From Parapedobacter composti (GTDB lineage: Bacteria; Bacteroidota; Bacteroidia; Sphingobacteriales; Sphingobacteriaceae), in contig NZ_FOLL01000006.1 of assembly GCF_900112315.1 (NCBI RefSeq), positions 124,001-188,000 of the forward strand: a stretch of DNA of 64,000 nt, read 5' to 3'. Numbering within the stretch: the first letter of the stretch is position 1; every line of letters begins with the position of its first letter. Shown here piece by piece: positions 50,426-61,164 of this stretch. The notes under the pieces were generated by a model that worked only from the letters and a program-made list of their open reading frames with translations, was not told the DNA's origin and searched no databases. The position numbers were made by a program, and so were the translations under genes.

Positions 50426-50426
50426 G

Positions 50427-51422
50427 CTAAAATTTCCTGAAGCCGATGATTTCCCGTACATCCGCGAGCGTCTTGCGGGCGCTCTCCCGTGCTTTTTCGT
50501 TGCCTTGGCGAATGGCCTTGCTAATATACGTGTTATCCGTTGAAATTTCATGGATACGCTGGCGTACAGGCGCTGTGGCGGCAATGATGTCTTCGGCGAG
50601 CTGTTTTTTCAGATCGCCATACCGGATTTCACACCGGTTGTATAAGTCATCAAAATGCTGCACGGTGTCGGGCGACGATACGGCGGCCATCAAGGTAAAC
50701 AGGTTTTGGATAGCCTCCGGTTTCTGCTGGTTCGGTTCAGTGGGCCCACTGTCTGTCACTGCACGCATCACTTTCTTGCGGATGGTTTCCGGCGAGTCAG
50801 ACAGGTATACCGCATTGGCTTCTCCCTCAGATTTACCCATTTTGCCCTTACCGTCTAATCCGGGTATTTTAACGAGCTGTTTGCTGAACGAAAAGGCATG
50901 GGGCTCCTGAAAATAGTCCGTGTTATACATCCGGTTAAACCGGTTGGCAAAGGTGCGTGTCATCTCAAGATGCTGCTCCTGATCTTTGCCTACAGGTACT
51001 TTGGTGGCGTGGTGCAGCAGGATGTCGGCGGCCATTAAAACGGGGTAAGTGAGCAGTCCGGCATTAACGTTGTTCGGGTTGGCCCTCACCTTATCTTTGA
51101 ACGAGGTGGCCCGCTCCAGTTCACCCAGGTAGGCATTCATGTTCATATACAGGTAAAGCTCGGCCACCTCCGGCACATCCGATTGGATATATATCGTCGC
51201 AATTTCCGGATCAATGCCGGCGGCAAGGTATTCAATTGCCACCTGGCGCACGTTGGCATGCAGATCCTGTGGCGTAGGATGCGTAGTCAGCGAATGCAGG
51301 TCCGCGATAAAAAAGTAGCAGCGGTGCTCGTGCTGCATCTTCACGAAGTTTTTGATGGCACCATAGTAATTTCCTAAGTGTAACTTTCCGGTACTCCGGA
51401 TACCACTGACAACTGTTTCCAT
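50427..51422 (-). CDS. trpS: Tryptophanyl-tRNA synthetase
   Basis: A 331-residue class I synthetase that charges tRNA-Trp. The HIGH-like motif is KLHLGNYYGA (about 14-23) and the KMSKS-like motif KMGKSEG lies near 195. A TATTTTCG element at 51431-51438 (minus strand) could be its minus-7 box. It ends one base before the deoxynucleoside kinase start, so the two probably form one transcript. Confidence 0.97.
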   Translation of the reverse strand: METVVSGIRSTGKLHLGNYYGAIKNFVKMQHEHRCYFFIADLHSLTTHPTPQDLHANVRQVAIEYLAAGIDPEIATIYIQSDVPEVAELYLYMNMNAYLGELERATSFKDKVRANPNNVNAGLLTYPVLMAADILLHHATKVPVGKDQEQHLEMTRTFANRFNRMYNTDYFQEPHAFSFSKQLVKIPGLDGKGKMGKSEGEANAVYLSDSPETIRKKVMRAVTDSGPTEPNQQKPEAIQNLFTLMAAVSSPDTVQHFDDLYNRCEIRYGDLKKQLAEDIIAATAPVRQRIHEISTDNTYISKAIRQGNEKARESARKTLADVREIIGFRKF

Positions 51423-51575
51423 ATTGGTCGCGAAAATACGAATTATTGCGGAAATCAGACATGCTTCGGTGCTGTCATCCTAAAGTCACTGTAATGTCAT
51501 GTACCATATTGAAATGCAGTTTGAACTATACGGAATGGTTGATAATTACTATTTTTGCTACGTAACTGTTACGGT

Positions 51576-52676
51576 ATGGAAGAACTGGTGAAACCTACAT
51601 ACAAGAAGCCCGGGCCTGATGATTTCTTTAAAAAGCTTCAGAAAGAGGTGCAGGTCACGGTGTTAGGGAACAAACGGATACAGCGGTTGAATGTCGCCAA
51701 AACATTTTTCCTCCTGTTCCTGTATGTTGGCTTATACAGCTGCATCCTGATTTTCGGAAACCATACTCCCTTGCTGTTCCTCTGCTATATCCTGCTCGGC
51801 TTTTCCATGATTATGCTGTTCATCAATGCGTTTCACGATGCGGCACACGGGGCAGTGTTCAAAAAAAGGAAGCACAATCAGTGGTTTATGCATGTGCTGG
51901 AGCTTTTTGGCAGCAACAGCTGGCTGTGGGGCAAACGCCATAACCTGCTGCACCATCCGTACCCGAATATCCAGCATTGGGACACGGATATCAAACAGAG
52001 CGATCTGGTACGTATTTTCCCCGATAGCCCGCACCTGAAGAAACACCGGTACCAGCACATTTACATGTTTCTGCTGTATCCACTGTATACCTTAAACTGG
52101 TTGTTTATCCGCGATTTTAAGGATTTCTTCGGTACGAAGGACAATTACGTGAAGCGGGTCGTCAAAATCCCGCGGGTAGAATATGTTAAGCTGTTTGCCG
52201 CAAAGATTTTCAACTTGTTTTATTTGATAGGTGTCCCTGTCATGGTGCTGGACCAACCTTGGTATATCATTGTGCTGGGATGGCTGTGCATGCATATTTT
52301 CGGCAGCATGTTGGGGGTCATCGCCCTGATATCAACCCATGTGGATGAGACCGCGGTATTTCCGTTGCCGCCGCCCGATGGCAAAATGGATGTCACCTGG
52401 GCCGAGCACCAGATGATGGTGACCAAAGATTTCAGTGCCGACAACCCGCTCGCGAATTTCCTCTTCGGAGGCTTTACCCATCACGTGGCACATCATCTTT
52501 TCCCGCACGTTGCCCACACCTACTATCCCTATATTACGCCCATTATCAAGCGGTACGCCAGGGAGTATGATCTGCCCTACACCTGTTATCCGGCAATCAA
52601 GGCGGTGCGTTCACATTTCGTGCTGCTGAAGAAACAGGGAGCGGGTGAAAGCTTGTTTCAGCACGGCGAGTTATAG
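51576..52676 (+). CDS. Membrane fatty acid desaturase
   Basis: A 366-residue di-iron membrane enzyme with the three histidine boxes HDAAHGA (HxxxH), HNLLHHP (HxxHH) and HHVAHHLFPH, and four or more membrane helices between them. It introduces double bonds into acyl chains. The ATG at 51576 is preferred; an upstream TTG lies inside the TATTTTTG element (51550-51557), a probable minus-7 box. It overlaps mazG by six bases, convergent. Confidence 0.92.
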   Translation: MEELVKPTYKKPGPDDFFKKLQKEVQVTVLGNKRIQRLNVAKTFFLLFLYVGLYSCILIFGNHTPLLFLCYILLGFSMIMLFINAFHDAAHGAVFKKRKHNQWFMHVLELFGSNSWLWGKRHNLLHHPYPNIQHWDTDIKQSDLVRIFPDSPHLKKHRYQHIYMFLLYPLYTLNWLFIRDFKDFFGTKDNYVKRVVKIPRVEYVKLFAAKIFNLFYLIGVPVMVLDQPWYIIVLGWLCMHIFGSMLGVIALISTHVDETAVFPLPPPDGKMDVTWAEHQMMVTKDFSADNPLANFLFGGFTHHVAHHLFPHVAHTYYPYITPIIKRYAREYDLPYTCYPAIKAVRSHFVLLKKQGAGESLFQHGEL

Positions 52677-53474
52677 TTTCTTGGCTTCTTCCCAGAAGAC
52701 ATCCATCTCGGCAAGGGTCATTTCCTTGAGTGATTTCCCTTCGGCTTTTGCACGGGCTTCCAAATGTGAAAAGCGTTTGATGAATTTCTTGTTGGTGCGC
52801 TCCAGGGCATTTTCTGGATTGATGCCGATGAAGCGGGCATAGTTCACCAGGGAAAAGAGCAGATCGCCGAATTCAGCTTCGGCTTTCTCCTTGTCTATGG
52901 CCTCAGCTGCAGTCACATCAAATTCACTTTTAAACTCCGCCAGTTCTTCTTCTACCTTTTGCCACACCTGCTGCTTTTCTTCCCAGTCAAAACCAACACC
53001 CCGCACTTTGTCCTGTATCCGGTAGGCCTTTACAAGGGCAGGTAAAGAGGCTGGTACTCCGGCCAAGACGGATTGGTTTCCTTCCTTCAGCTTCAGCTGT
53101 TCCCAGTTGCTTTTTACATCTTCTTCATTCGCGGCCAAAACGTCGCCATAGACATGCGGATGGCGGGAAATCAGTTTGTCGCATACACCATTAAGCACAT
53201 CCACCACATCAAAGGCACCCTGTTCTTCGGCAATACGGGCATAGAATACCAAATGCATCATGAGGTCACCCAGTTCTTTTTTTACCTCATCCAGGTTGTT
53301 TTCCAGTATAGCATCGCCCAGTTCATACATTTCTTCAATGCTCAGGTGCCGCAAGGTCTCCATGGTTTGTTTACGATCCCACGGGCATTCCGTACGCAGG
53401 GTGTGCAGTATGGTCAGTAGTCGTTCAAAAGCCGTTGCGGGCGTTTCCTGGTGGGGTGGGGGAGTATGGGGCAT
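52671..53474 (-). CDS. mazG: Nucleoside triphosphate pyrophosphohydrolase MazG
   Basis: A 267-residue protein with two MazG domains: the first has EEMYELGDAI and KKELGDLMMH (Glu-rich metal site), the second EEELAEFKSE and EAEFGDLLFSLVNYARF. MazG hydrolyses (d)NTPs to monophosphates and pyrophosphate and affects the stringent response. A TACCTTTG minus-7 element lies at 53492-53499 (minus strand), 17 bases before the start. Confidence 0.95.
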   Translation of the reverse strand: MPHTPPPHQETPATAFERLLTILHTLRTECPWDRKQTMETLRHLSIEEMYELGDAILENNLDEVKKELGDLMMHLVFYARIAEEQGAFDVVDVLNGVCDKLISRHPHVYGDVLAANEEDVKSNWEQLKLKEGNQSVLAGVPASLPALVKAYRIQDKVRGVGFDWEEKQQVWQKVEEELAEFKSEFDVTAAEAIDKEKAEAEFGDLLFSLVNYARFIGINPENALERTNKKFIKRFSHLEARAKAEGKSLKEMTLAEMDVFWEEAKKL

Positions 53475-53504
53475 AACATTGTTTTTGCCTGCAAAGGTAA
53501 CAAT

Positions 53505-56030
53505 TTAAACCGTCACCTCGCTCGGGCTGCCGTGGATTTGCAATTGCTGGATGAACTGCGCCAGCTGGTCCATGCCCTTGGTAAATTCATTGGCATCCGG
53601 CAGTTCCCCGCTGCGCGCATCGATTTCCATTTTCCGGAGCAGAAAAGCAATCTTATCCGCACCGATTTGGGCCGTTCGTCCGGCTATACGGTGCAGCAAC
53701 AGTTCAGCCCCTTCCAAGTTGCCCGCTTGGTAACAGCGTTTCAGGTCGGCCATATCCGCTTCGGTATCCCGGATATAGAGCGCAATGATACCGCGGGCCT
53801 GCGTGTCATCATCCAGGGCAGGACGGATTCCCTCCGCCGTTTGTGGCGATGCCGGCATTGCCGTGCTGGCCGGAACCCCGAGCACCTGCAACAGATCAGC
53901 TTCCCTGAACGGCTTCAGCAGCAGGCCGTCGAAGCCCTGCGCGAGAATGTGTTCCTGTTCTTCGGGAAGCACCTGCGCGGTGCACGCGTATATTTTTACC
54001 CCTGAGGTGTCTATTTTGCGCCGCAATTCACGGTTCAGCTGGGTACCGTCCATTTCCGGCATGCGAATGTCCATCAGTATGGTCTTTACGTGGGGATCCC
54101 ACGGAGTTTCAAGCACTTCTTTGGGCGAAGTGAATGCCCGGTAGCTGACCTTATGCTTGGCGAATATGCTTTTGCATAATCCCAGAATGAGGCGGTCATC
54201 GTCCACAATCCATACACGGCCGCCATGCCGGAGCGTGTCATACGGCTGATGCCGCGGCGTTTCCGGTGCGGCCAGCAGTTCGGTGGTTTTGAGGGGCAGG
54301 TTTACCCGGAACACCGATCCCACGCCCTTCTTGCTTTCCACGCGAATTTGGCCATCCATGCTGTCGCAGATGGCCTTGACGATGCTCAGACCCAAGCCGC
54401 TGCCGAAATAAACACCGGAATTGGCATTCTCAGATTGTTCAAAATCGTTGAATATCCGATCCAGATCACCGGCGGGGATTCCCTTGCCGGTGTCTTTTAC
54501 CACGATGTTCAGTTCCGTCTTTCCATCATAAACCACCGTACTGACATGGAGGGTAACTCTGCCCCGGTCTGTAAACTTAATCGCATTGCTCAGCAGGTTA
54601 AAAAGGATCTGCTTTATACGGAACGCATCGCCCGATACGTAACCCGATCCCAGGATGCGGGTGTTGAATTCCAGTTCCAGTCCTTTGGCCTGGGCTTGTG
54701 CCTTCATTACGGACACCACATTGTTAACCAGGCCGGCTACGGCAAACGGTTTTTCATTCAGGTGTATTTTTCCAGACGTGATTCGGCTATAATCCAGAAT
54801 TTCGTTGACGATTTGCAAGAGGTGTTCCGACGACTGATAGATGGCGTCGATTTTGGCATCGTCTATCGCCCGTTCCTGTTTCAACTGCTCCGAATAGCCG
54901 ATGATGGATTGCAGCGGCGTACGGAGTTCATGGCTCATGTTGGCCAGAAAACGTTGTTTGGCGGCCGCATGATATTCCGCCTCCTCTTTGGCTGCCTCCA
55001 ATGCGGCCCGGTACGCGTTGTTCCGGCGGATATCGCCCAGGATGAGGTACACCATGATGGCCGTGATAATGAAGAAGGCGAGGATGATAGCACCGATGCG
55101 CCACACGCTGTCATTGACCACTGCCCTGGCTTGCTGATTATCCCGCTGGATTTCCTGCATGGCCTCATTTTCAACGGCATGGAGGATGCTGAGCATGTTA
55201 CTGATTAATGTATTGCTGGCTATGGTCAGTTCCATCTCGCGGTTGACGAACTGTTCGCGTTGCTGCTGCTGGAGCTTTTGAAACCGCTGCACGGCACTGT
55301 CTATGCGTGCTATCGTGCTATCGTGCTGCACTGCGCGGATGGTATCTACGATGGTTACAAGTTCCTCCTCCACCATTCGGCGCTCCTCGATAACCTGTTC
55401 CTGCTGCTCCTGTTCCTGTCGTTTCCGCGAACCGAAGAGCCTGGAAAAAAGCCCCCTGTCTTCGTTGTTTATCGGAACAGTGATCCTGCTGGTATCGCCG
55501 GGGATGGTGATGACCTTGCGCTTACGTTCCGTGGTAACAATGGTGCTGTCTGCGCTGGGCTCATAGATAACGTCACTTAATGATCGAAGTTGTTCCAGAA
55601 ATTCGCGGCTATCCACCACCTTTTCGCGCACCCTGATGTAGGCGTTGAACAACTTGTCGCGCTGCCGCAGGAGCAGTTTGATCGAATCAATCCGCGATTG
55701 CTGGATCTCGCTTTCTTCATACAGTTCCTTCAGGGAGTCCAGGGATACCGCGATGGCGCCCGATTCCTTCGAAAAACTTTTGTAGGAAGTGTTGCCTCCG
55801 AAAGCCTGTGAACGCTGCAATTGGTCGAGCCGCATGATATCCCGTGATATGCTGCTGACAATCTCCAGTTTAGGGTTCGGCGTGGTGATGTTGTCTACGG
55901 TAGACATCATTTCCGTGAATGCGACCCGGATGATAAGCCAAGCCAACACCAATGCCACCACGCAGGAGATAAAAACGAAAATCACCTTGCGCCGCACGCT
56001 TCCCGCGGATTGTATGTATTGGGTAGGCAT
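53505..56030 (-). CDS. Hybrid sensor histidine kinase with receiver and Hpt domains
   Basis: The 841-residue protein has a membrane helix at about 14-35, a periplasmic region with predicted coiled coils (about 40-310), a second helix (about 316-336), HisKA with MSHELRTPLQSIIGYS (about 372-387), an ATPase domain (about 490-600, NLLSNAIKFTD, DTGKGI, GLGLSIVKA), a receiver (about 620-735, DDDRL and ILMDIRMPEMDG) and a C-terminal Hpt domain whose His is in LLLHRIAGRTAQIG (about 790-803). It can run a full phosphorelay but lacks an adjacent regulator, so its output partner is elsewhere. Confidence 0.93.
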   Translation of the reverse strand: MPTQYIQSAGSVRRKVIFVFISCVVALVLAWLIIRVAFTEMMSTVDNITTPNPKLEIVSSISRDIMRLDQLQRSQAFGGNTSYKSFSKESGAIAVSLDSLKELYEESEIQQSRIDSIKLLLRQRDKLFNAYIRVREKVVDSREFLEQLRSLSDVIYEPSADSTIVTTERKRKVITIPGDTSRITVPINNEDRGLFSRLFGSRKRQEQEQQEQVIEERRMVEEELVTIVDTIRAVQHDSTIARIDSAVQRFQKLQQQQREQFVNREMELTIASNTLISNMLSILHAVENEAMQEIQRDNQQARAVVNDSVWRIGAIILAFFIITAIMVYLILGDIRRNNAYRAALEAAKEEAEYHAAAKQRFLANMSHELRTPLQSIIGYSEQLKQERAIDDAKIDAIYQSSEHLLQIVNEILDYSRITSGKIHLNEKPFAVAGLVNNVVSVMKAQAQAKGLELEFNTRILGSGYVSGDAFRIKQILFNLLSNAIKFTDRGRVTLHVSTVVYDGKTELNIVVKDTGKGIPAGDLDRIFNDFEQSENANSGVYFGSGLGLSIVKAICDSMDGQIRVESKKGVGSVFRVNLPLKTTELLAAPETPRHQPYDTLRHGGRVWIVDDDRLILGLCKSIFAKHKVSYRAFTSPKEVLETPWDPHVKTILMDIRMPEMDGTQLNRELRRKIDTSGVKIYACTAQVLPEEQEHILAQGFDGLLLKPFREADLLQVLGVPASTAMPASPQTAEGIRPALDDDTQARGIIALYIRDTEADMADLKRCYQAGNLEGAELLLHRIAGRTAQIGADKIAFLLRKMEIDARSGELPDANEFTKGMDQLAQFIQQLQIHGSPSEVTV

Positions 56031-56081
56031 GGAACGTTAGCCCTCACATTTCTGTAAAGATACCAAAAATTGTGCTAAACC

Positions 56082-56151
56082 ACCCACCACCGTCCACCGA
56101 TCACCCACCACCGTCCACCGACCACCGATCACCATCCACCAATCACTGATT
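56082..56151. repeat. Heptanucleotide tandem repeat (10 units) at the clpB stop codon
   Basis: Ten consecutive 7-base units on the theme ACCGATC/ACCCACC, including a 21-base near-exact direct repeat (56082-56102 and 56103-56123). The array includes the clpB stop codon and the first bases after it. Its reverse complement matches the array in the ABC permease gene at 18596-18686. Confidence 0.85.
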
Positions 56152-58734
56152 CAAAAACACAAATTTATTATCAAACATGTCAAGCGTTATACGGCTGTTT
56201 TTATCAACCTTCCCGGCCAAGATTTCCTTCGATAATTCATTGAGGATATGTTTCTGGATAACGCGTTTAAGCGGGCGGGCGCCGTACTGAGGATCATATC
56301 CCAGTTGGGCAAGCCAATCCAGCGCTTCTTCGCTGGCCGAGAGCTGGATGTCCATTTCCGCCAATTGCTGTTGCACCCGGGCGAACTGCAGTTGTACAAT
56401 CTTTCCAAGTTCTTCCCTGCTGAGCGGGGCAAACATGATGATTTCATCTATCCGGTTGAGAAACTCGGGCCGTATGGATTTCTGGAGCAGTTCGAATACC
56501 TCACCGCGCGTTTTGGCCATGATTTCGTCCCTGTTTGCATCATCCATCTGGCTGAAGTTCTCCTGGATAAGGTGCGAACCGATATTGGACGTCATGATGA
56601 TGATGGTGTTTTTAAAGTTCACGATGCGGCCCTTGTTGTCCGTGAGATGGCCATCATCCAGTACCTGTAGCAGAATGTTGAATACGTCTGGGTGGGCCTT
56701 TTCAATTTCATCGAGGAGTACCACTGCATAGGGCCTGCGACGGATGGCTTCCGTAAGCTGCCCGCCTTCATCATAGCCCACATATCCCGGGGGGGCGCCG
56801 ATAAGGCGCGATACGGAATGACGTTCTTGGTATTCGCTCATGTCTATTCGTACCATCGACTGCTCATCGTTGAATAGAAATTCCGCCAGCGCCTTGGCAA
56901 GTTCAGTCTTACCCACACCCGTTGTTCCCAGAAAAATGAACGAGCCTATGGGCCGGCGTTTGTCACTCAGTCCGGCACGCGACCGCCTGATGGCATCCGA
57001 AATGGCTTCAATGGCTTCCTCCTGCCCGGCCACCCGCTTGTGTAATTCTTCTTCAAGGTGTAGCAGTTTGTCACGTTCACTCTGAACCATCTTGGTCACC
57101 GGAATACCCGTCCAGCGAGATACCACGCCTGCGATATCTTCAGCTGTTACTTCTTCCTTAAGCATACGGCTTTCGCCCTGCTTTTCGGCCAGTTCCTTTT
57201 TGAGCGCCTCTACTTTATCCTGCGACTCCTTGATGCGTCCGTACCGGATCTCAGCTACACGGCCATAATCGCCGGCACGCTCGGCCTGGTCGGCTTCGAT
57301 TTTATAGTTTTCAATTTGCTCAAGTTCGTGGTTGATGCTGTCTACCAGCGTTTTTTCACTTTGCCATGCGGCCCGCAGCGAGTCACGTTCGGCGCTCAGG
57401 TTGGCAATTTCCTTACTGAGTTCCTCCACCTTTTTGGCGTCATTCTCGCGTTTGATGGCCTCCCGCTCGATTTCAAGCTGCATGATACGCCGTTCAATTT
57501 CATCCACAGCTTCAGGTACGGAGTCCATCTCAAGCCGCAGCTTGGAAGCCGCCTCGTCCATCAGATCGATGGCCTTGTCTGGCAAAAACCTATCGGCAAT
57601 GTACCGTTGCGATAATTCCACGGCCGCAATGATGGCCTCGTCAAGGATGCGTACCTTGTGGTGGGTTTCATAGCGCTCTTTAAGTCCCCGGAGAATGGAA
57701 ATCGCATCCTGTGTGTCCGGTTCTTCCACCATAACCTTTTGGAAACGGCGTTCAAGGGCTTTGTCTTTCTCGAAATACTTCTGGTATTCGTTAAGTGTGG
57801 TAGCCCCGATGGCCCGAAGTTCGCCCCGCGCAAGTGCCGGTTTAAGGATGTTGGCTGCGTCCATGGCCCCCTCACCGCCGCCGGCTCCCACAAGTGTATG
57901 GATTTCATCGATGAACAGGATAATTTCCCCATCGCTTTGCGTTACCTCCTTCACCACTGCTTTGAGCCGTTCTTCGAACTCGCCCTTGTATTTCGCCCCG
58001 GCTATCAAAGCCCCCATATCCAGCGAATAAACCGTCTTTGTCTTCAGGTTTTCCGGTACGTCGCCTTTAATGATGCGGTGGGCAATGCCTTCGGCAATAG
58101 CCGTTTTGCCCACCCCCGGTTCACCTACCAGAATCGGATTGTTTTTGGTGCGGCGGGAGAGGATCTGGATGACCCTCCGGATCTCCTCATCGCGTCCGAT
58201 AACCGGATCGAGTTTGCCCGATTCGGCATCTTCGTTAAGGTTACGCGCATACTTGTTCAACGCGTTGTAGGTAGCTTCGGCATTGGGATCCGTTACCCGT
58301 GAGCTGCCGCGCAAATCGGCGATGGCCTTTTTCAAGTCCTTTTCAGTCACCCCTTGATCTTTAAGCAGGGAAGCCGTTTTGTCTCCGGCATTGAGGATGC
58401 CGAGCAGCATATGCTCAATGGAAACGAATTCGTCTTTGAATTCTTTCAAGTAGGATTGGGCTTTCTGCAACGCGGTATTGGCTGCCGATGAAAGATAGAT
58501 GCCGCTGCCGCTTACCTTCGGAAAGGTGGAGATCTGCTTGTCAAGTTCGTCCTCCACATGCCTAACATTGACGTTCAGTTTTTTGAGCAGGTGGTTAACT
58601 ACATTTTCGTCCACCAGCAAAAGTCCTTTGAGCAGGTGAGCCGTTTCAATGGACTGCTGTTGGTTGCCCACAGCAATTTCAGATGCCTTTTGAATGGCTT
58701 CCTGTGCTTTGATGGTATAATTGTTAAAATTCAT
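56143..58734 (-). CDS. clpB: ATP-dependent disaggregase ClpB
   Basis: An 863-residue Hsp100 protein that, with DnaK, extracts proteins from aggregates. The layout is an N-domain (about 5-145), NBD1 with Walker [14 protein letters not shown] (about 205-217), the coiled-coil M-domain (about 405-530), and NBD2 with Walker [15 protein letters not shown] (about 605-618). The start [13 protein letters not shown] is typical; an ATG three codons upstream is less likely. No recognisable CIRCE element is present in the 150-base gap upstream. Confidence 0.97.
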   Translation of the reverse strand: MNFNNYTIKAQEAIQKASEIAVGNQQQSIETAHLLKGLLLVDENVVNHLLKKLNVNVRHVEDELDKQISTFPKVSGSGIYLSSAANTALQKAQSYLKEFKDEFVSIEHMLLGILNAGDKTASLLKDQGVTEKDLKKAIADLRGSSRVTDPNAEATYNALNKYARNLNEDAESGKLDPVIGRDEEIRRVIQILSRRTKNNPILVGEPGVGKTAIAEGIAHRIIKGDVPENLKTKTVYSLDMGALIAGAKYKGEFEERLKAVVKEVTQSDGEIILFIDEIHTLVGAGGGEGAMDAANILKPALARGELRAIGATTLNEYQKYFEKDKALERRFQKVMVEEPDTQDAISILRGLKERYETHHKVRILDEAIIAAVELSQRYIADRFLPDKAIDLMDEAASKLRLEMDSVPEAVDEIERRIMQLEIEREAIKRENDAKKVEELSKEIANLSAERDSLRAAWQSEKTLVDSINHELEQIENYKIEADQAERAGDYGRVAEIRYGRIKESQDKVEALKKELAEKQGESRMLKEEVTAEDIAGVVSRWTGIPVTKMVQSERDKLLHLEEELHKRVAGQEEAIEAISDAIRRSRAGLSDKRRPIGSFIFLGTTGVGKTELAKALAEFLFNDEQSMVRIDMSEYQERHSVSRLIGAPPGYVGYDEGGQLTEAIRRRPYAVVLLDEIEKAHPDVFNILLQVLDDGHLTDNKGRIVNFKNTIIIMTSNIGSHLIQENFSQMDDANRDEIMAKTRGEVFELLQKSIRPEFLNRIDEIIMFAPLSREELGKIVQLQFARVQQQLAEMDIQLSASEEALDWLAQLGYDPQYGARPLKRVIQKHILNELSKEILAGKVDKNSRITLDMFDNKFVFLNQ

Positions 58735-58882
58735 AGTCTTCACGCTTTTGGGAATGTGTTATCAAAACAAATACCACGGAAAAAAGGATTGCCGAATCGG
58801 AAATTTTGTCGCAACTGCTTTAAGTTATACTGAATAAATGTCTGGTGTTTAATCTTTTATGCTGAAAAAATTGCAGTGTTTG

Positions 58883-59593
58883 TTAAAAATTGGGTTTAAG
58901 CAAATATTTGTCATAAAACCGGAAGATATGCCCAGCGGCTTCTTCTGCTGTGTCCACGAGCCGATACAGGTTAAGGTCTTCCGGACTGATGTTCCCTTCG
59001 TTCAGCATGGTGTTTTTTATCCAATCGAACAATCCCTTATAATATTCCTTGCCCACCAGTACGATGGGAAAGCGCGCAACTTTTCCGGTCTGGATGAGCG
59101 TGATGGCCTCAAACAGCTCATCCATGGTACCGAATCCGCCGGGCAGCACGATGAAGCCCTGGGAATATTTCATGAACATCACCTTGCGCACAAAAAAATA
59201 ATTGAACTGCAATAGTTTGTCGCGGTCGATATAAGGATTGTGGAATTGTTCGAAGGGCAGTTCGATATTGATGCCCACAGATTTGCCGCCGGCTTCATAG
59301 GCCCCTTTGTTTGCCGCTTCCATGATACCGGGCCCGCCGCCGGAAACCACGCCGTAGCCCCGTTCGGTGAGCAACCGGGCAATGTCTTCCGCAAGTTTGT
59401 AGTATTTATGATCTTCCGGTGTGCGGGCCGATCCGAATATGGATACGCAGGGGCCTATCTTTGCCAGTTTTTCGAAACCATCGACAAATTCGGCCATGAT
59501 TTTGAAGATCTGCCAAGAGTCCTTTACCTTGATTTCTTGCCAGGTCTTGTTTTCGAAGGCCCGCATGATTTTGTCTTCTCGCGTTCTTGCCAT
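58883..59593 (-). CDS. LOG-family Rossmann-fold protein (TIGR00730)
   Basis: A 236-residue protein with the LOG motifs GGGPGIMEAANKGA (about 85-98) and PGGFGTMDE (about 150-158). LOG enzymes release adenine or cytokinin bases from nucleotide monophosphates (phosphoribohydrolase). The start at 59593 (MARTREDKIM) is preferred; the open frame continues 44 codons upstream with no homology. It is divergent from recR. Confidence 0.9.
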   Translation of the reverse strand: MARTREDKIMRAFENKTWQEIKVKDSWQIFKIMAEFVDGFEKLAKIGPCVSIFGSARTPEDHKYYKLAEDIARLLTERGYGVVSGGGPGIMEAANKGAYEAGGKSVGINIELPFEQFHNPYIDRDKLLQFNYFFVRKVMFMKYSQGFIVLPGGFGTMDELFEAITLIQTGKVARFPIVLVGKEYYKGLFDWIKNTMLNEGNISPEDLNLYRLVDTAEEAAGHIFRFYDKYLLKPNF

Positions 59594-59742
59594 AATTGTT
59601 GTTTGCGTTGTTTTGCTAAAATAAATAAATTTTAACGCGAAGATTGTTTTCATGGAGGTGAAAAAGAACGGTGCGGTTCGTCGTTGCCCAAAATATTCGG
59701 CCTTTGCTTCGTGTTGGGCGTACAAATGGCTATCTTTGTTTC

Positions 59743-60357
59743 ATGAATTTTTCTTCCAAGCTGCTGGAACAGGCCGTTGGCGAATTCGGCCGACTGCCCG
59801 GTGTGGGGCAGAAGACGGCATTGCGCCTCGTGCTGCACCTCCTGAAGCAACCTGATGCAGATGTGTTGCGGTTTACCGATGCACTTTGCCGCCTGAAACA
59901 GGATATCCGGCATTGTGCCGTCTGCCACAATATTTCAGACAATGATATTTGTGAGATCTGTGCGTCGCTGAAGCGGGATAAAGGATTGATATGCGTAGTG
60001 GAAGATACGCGCGATGTCATGGCTATCGAAAATACCGGCCAGTATCACGGCGTATACCATGTGCTGGGCGGACTGATTTCGCCGATGGATGGAGTCGGGC
60101 CATCTGATCTCCAGATCGACAGCTTGGTGAGACGCCTCGAAGCCGGAGGGGTGCAAGAAGTTATCCTGGCTTTGAGTGCAACCATGGAGGGCGATACCAC
60201 CATTTTCTACCTATATAAAAAAATAAAAGATTTCGGCATATCCATCAGTACCATCGCCCGTGGCATTGCTTTCGGTGGTGAACTGGAGTATGTAGATGAA
60301 GTAACCTTGGGGCGTTCCATCGCCACCCGCGTACCTTATGAGCGGAACATTGCATAA
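59743..60357 (+). CDS. recR: Recombination mediator protein RecR
   Basis: A 204-residue protein of the RecFOR pathway, which loads RecA on gapped DNA. It has the helix-hairpin-helix [17 protein letters not shown] (about 17-33), the Cys4 zinc finger CAVC...CEIC (about 58-73) and the Toprim segment [16 protein letters not shown] (about 83-98). TATCTTTG at 59731-59738 ends four bases before the ATG, so the message is probably leaderless. It overlaps the SDR gene by 20 bases. Confidence 0.96.
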   Translation: MNFSSKLLEQAVGEFGRLPGVGQKTALRLVLHLLKQPDADVLRFTDALCRLKQDIRHCAVCHNISDNDICEICASLKRDKGLICVVEDTRDVMAIENTGQYHGVYHVLGGLISPMDGVGPSDLQIDSLVRRLEAGGVQEVILALSATMEGDTTIFYLYKKIKDFGISISTIARGIAFGGELEYVDEVTLGRSIATRVPYERNIA

Positions 60358-61159
60358 CAAGACCGTCGTCATCACCGGCGCTTCTTCCGGCATCGGGTTG
60401 GCGTGTGCAGAAGCCTTTGCACGTCAGGGCGCTCATTTGGTGCTGGGAGCCCGGCGCTATGTGGAGCTCTGTGAAATCGGTCGATCGCTGGAAATAAAAT
60501 ATGGTATCCGCGCGGTGGCCGTGGCATGTGACGTCGCTAAGGAAGCGGACTGCCGGGCGCTTGTGCAGCAGGCCGTGGCAACCTTTGGGGGCATCGATGT
60601 ACTGGTCAACAATGCGGGCATCAGCATGCGGGCGTTGTTTGCCGATTTAGACCTTGTTGTGCTACACCGGTTGATGGACGTTAACTTCTGGGGTACGGTA
60701 TACTGTACCAAATACGCCATGGCTGAACTGCTTCGTAGCAAAGGTTCGGTGGTGGCCGTGTCATCCATTGCCGGATACCGGGGCTTGCCCGGTCGCACGG
60801 GATATTCTGCATCCAAATTTGCCATCCACGGATTCATGGAGTCGCTGCGCGTGGAAAACCTGAAGGCCGGACTGCATGTGATGCTGGCATGTCCGGGGTT
60901 TACCGCTTCGAATATCCGGCAGACGGCACTGGATGGTTCGGGTGGCGAACACGGCGAAACCAGCATGGATGAAGGCAGGATGATGTCCGCAACGGAAGTC
61001 GCAGAGCGGATTGTACGGGGAATCATCCAGCGTAAGCGCACACTCGTCATGACCCGGCAGGGCAAACTGGCCGTACTGATGAATAAACTGCTGCCCGCCT
61101 GGGTGGATAAGCAGGTATACAAGCTGTTCGCTAAGGAAAAGAACCCGTTGGTAAAATGA
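60338..61159 (+). CDS. Short-chain dehydrogenase/reductase
   Basis: A 273-residue Rossmann enzyme: cofactor motif TGASSGIG (about 13-20), NNAGIS (about 90-95), catalytic Ser in VAVSSIAGY and the YSASK pair (Tyr/Lys about 158-162). The substrate is unknown. Its ATG lies 20 bases inside the end of recR, consistent with co-transcription. Confidence 0.9.
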   Translation: MSGTLHNKTVVITGASSGIGLACAEAFARQGAHLVLGARRYVELCEIGRSLEIKYGIRAVAVACDVAKEADCRALVQQAVATFGGIDVLVNNAGISMRALFADLDLVVLHRLMDVNFWGTVYCTKYAMAELLRSKGSVVAVSSIAGYRGLPGRTGYSASKFAIHGFMESLRVENLKAGLHVMLACPGFTASNIRQTALDGSGGEHGETSMDEGRMMSATEVAERIVRGIIQRKRTLVMTRQGKLAVLMNKLLPAWVDKQVYKLFAKEKNPLVK

Positions 61160-61164
61160 CCGTT

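Noticed and set aside
54225..55208. 327-codon plus-strand ORF
   Set aside because: It lies wholly antisense to the hybrid histidine kinase, which has clear domains; the plus-strand product resembles nothing known.
56082..56151. CRISPR-like array
   Set aside because: The units are 7 bases with no spacers, so it is a simple tandem repeat.
57658..58302. 214-codon plus-strand ORF
   Set aside because: Antisense to clpB NBD1; no domain or start signal.
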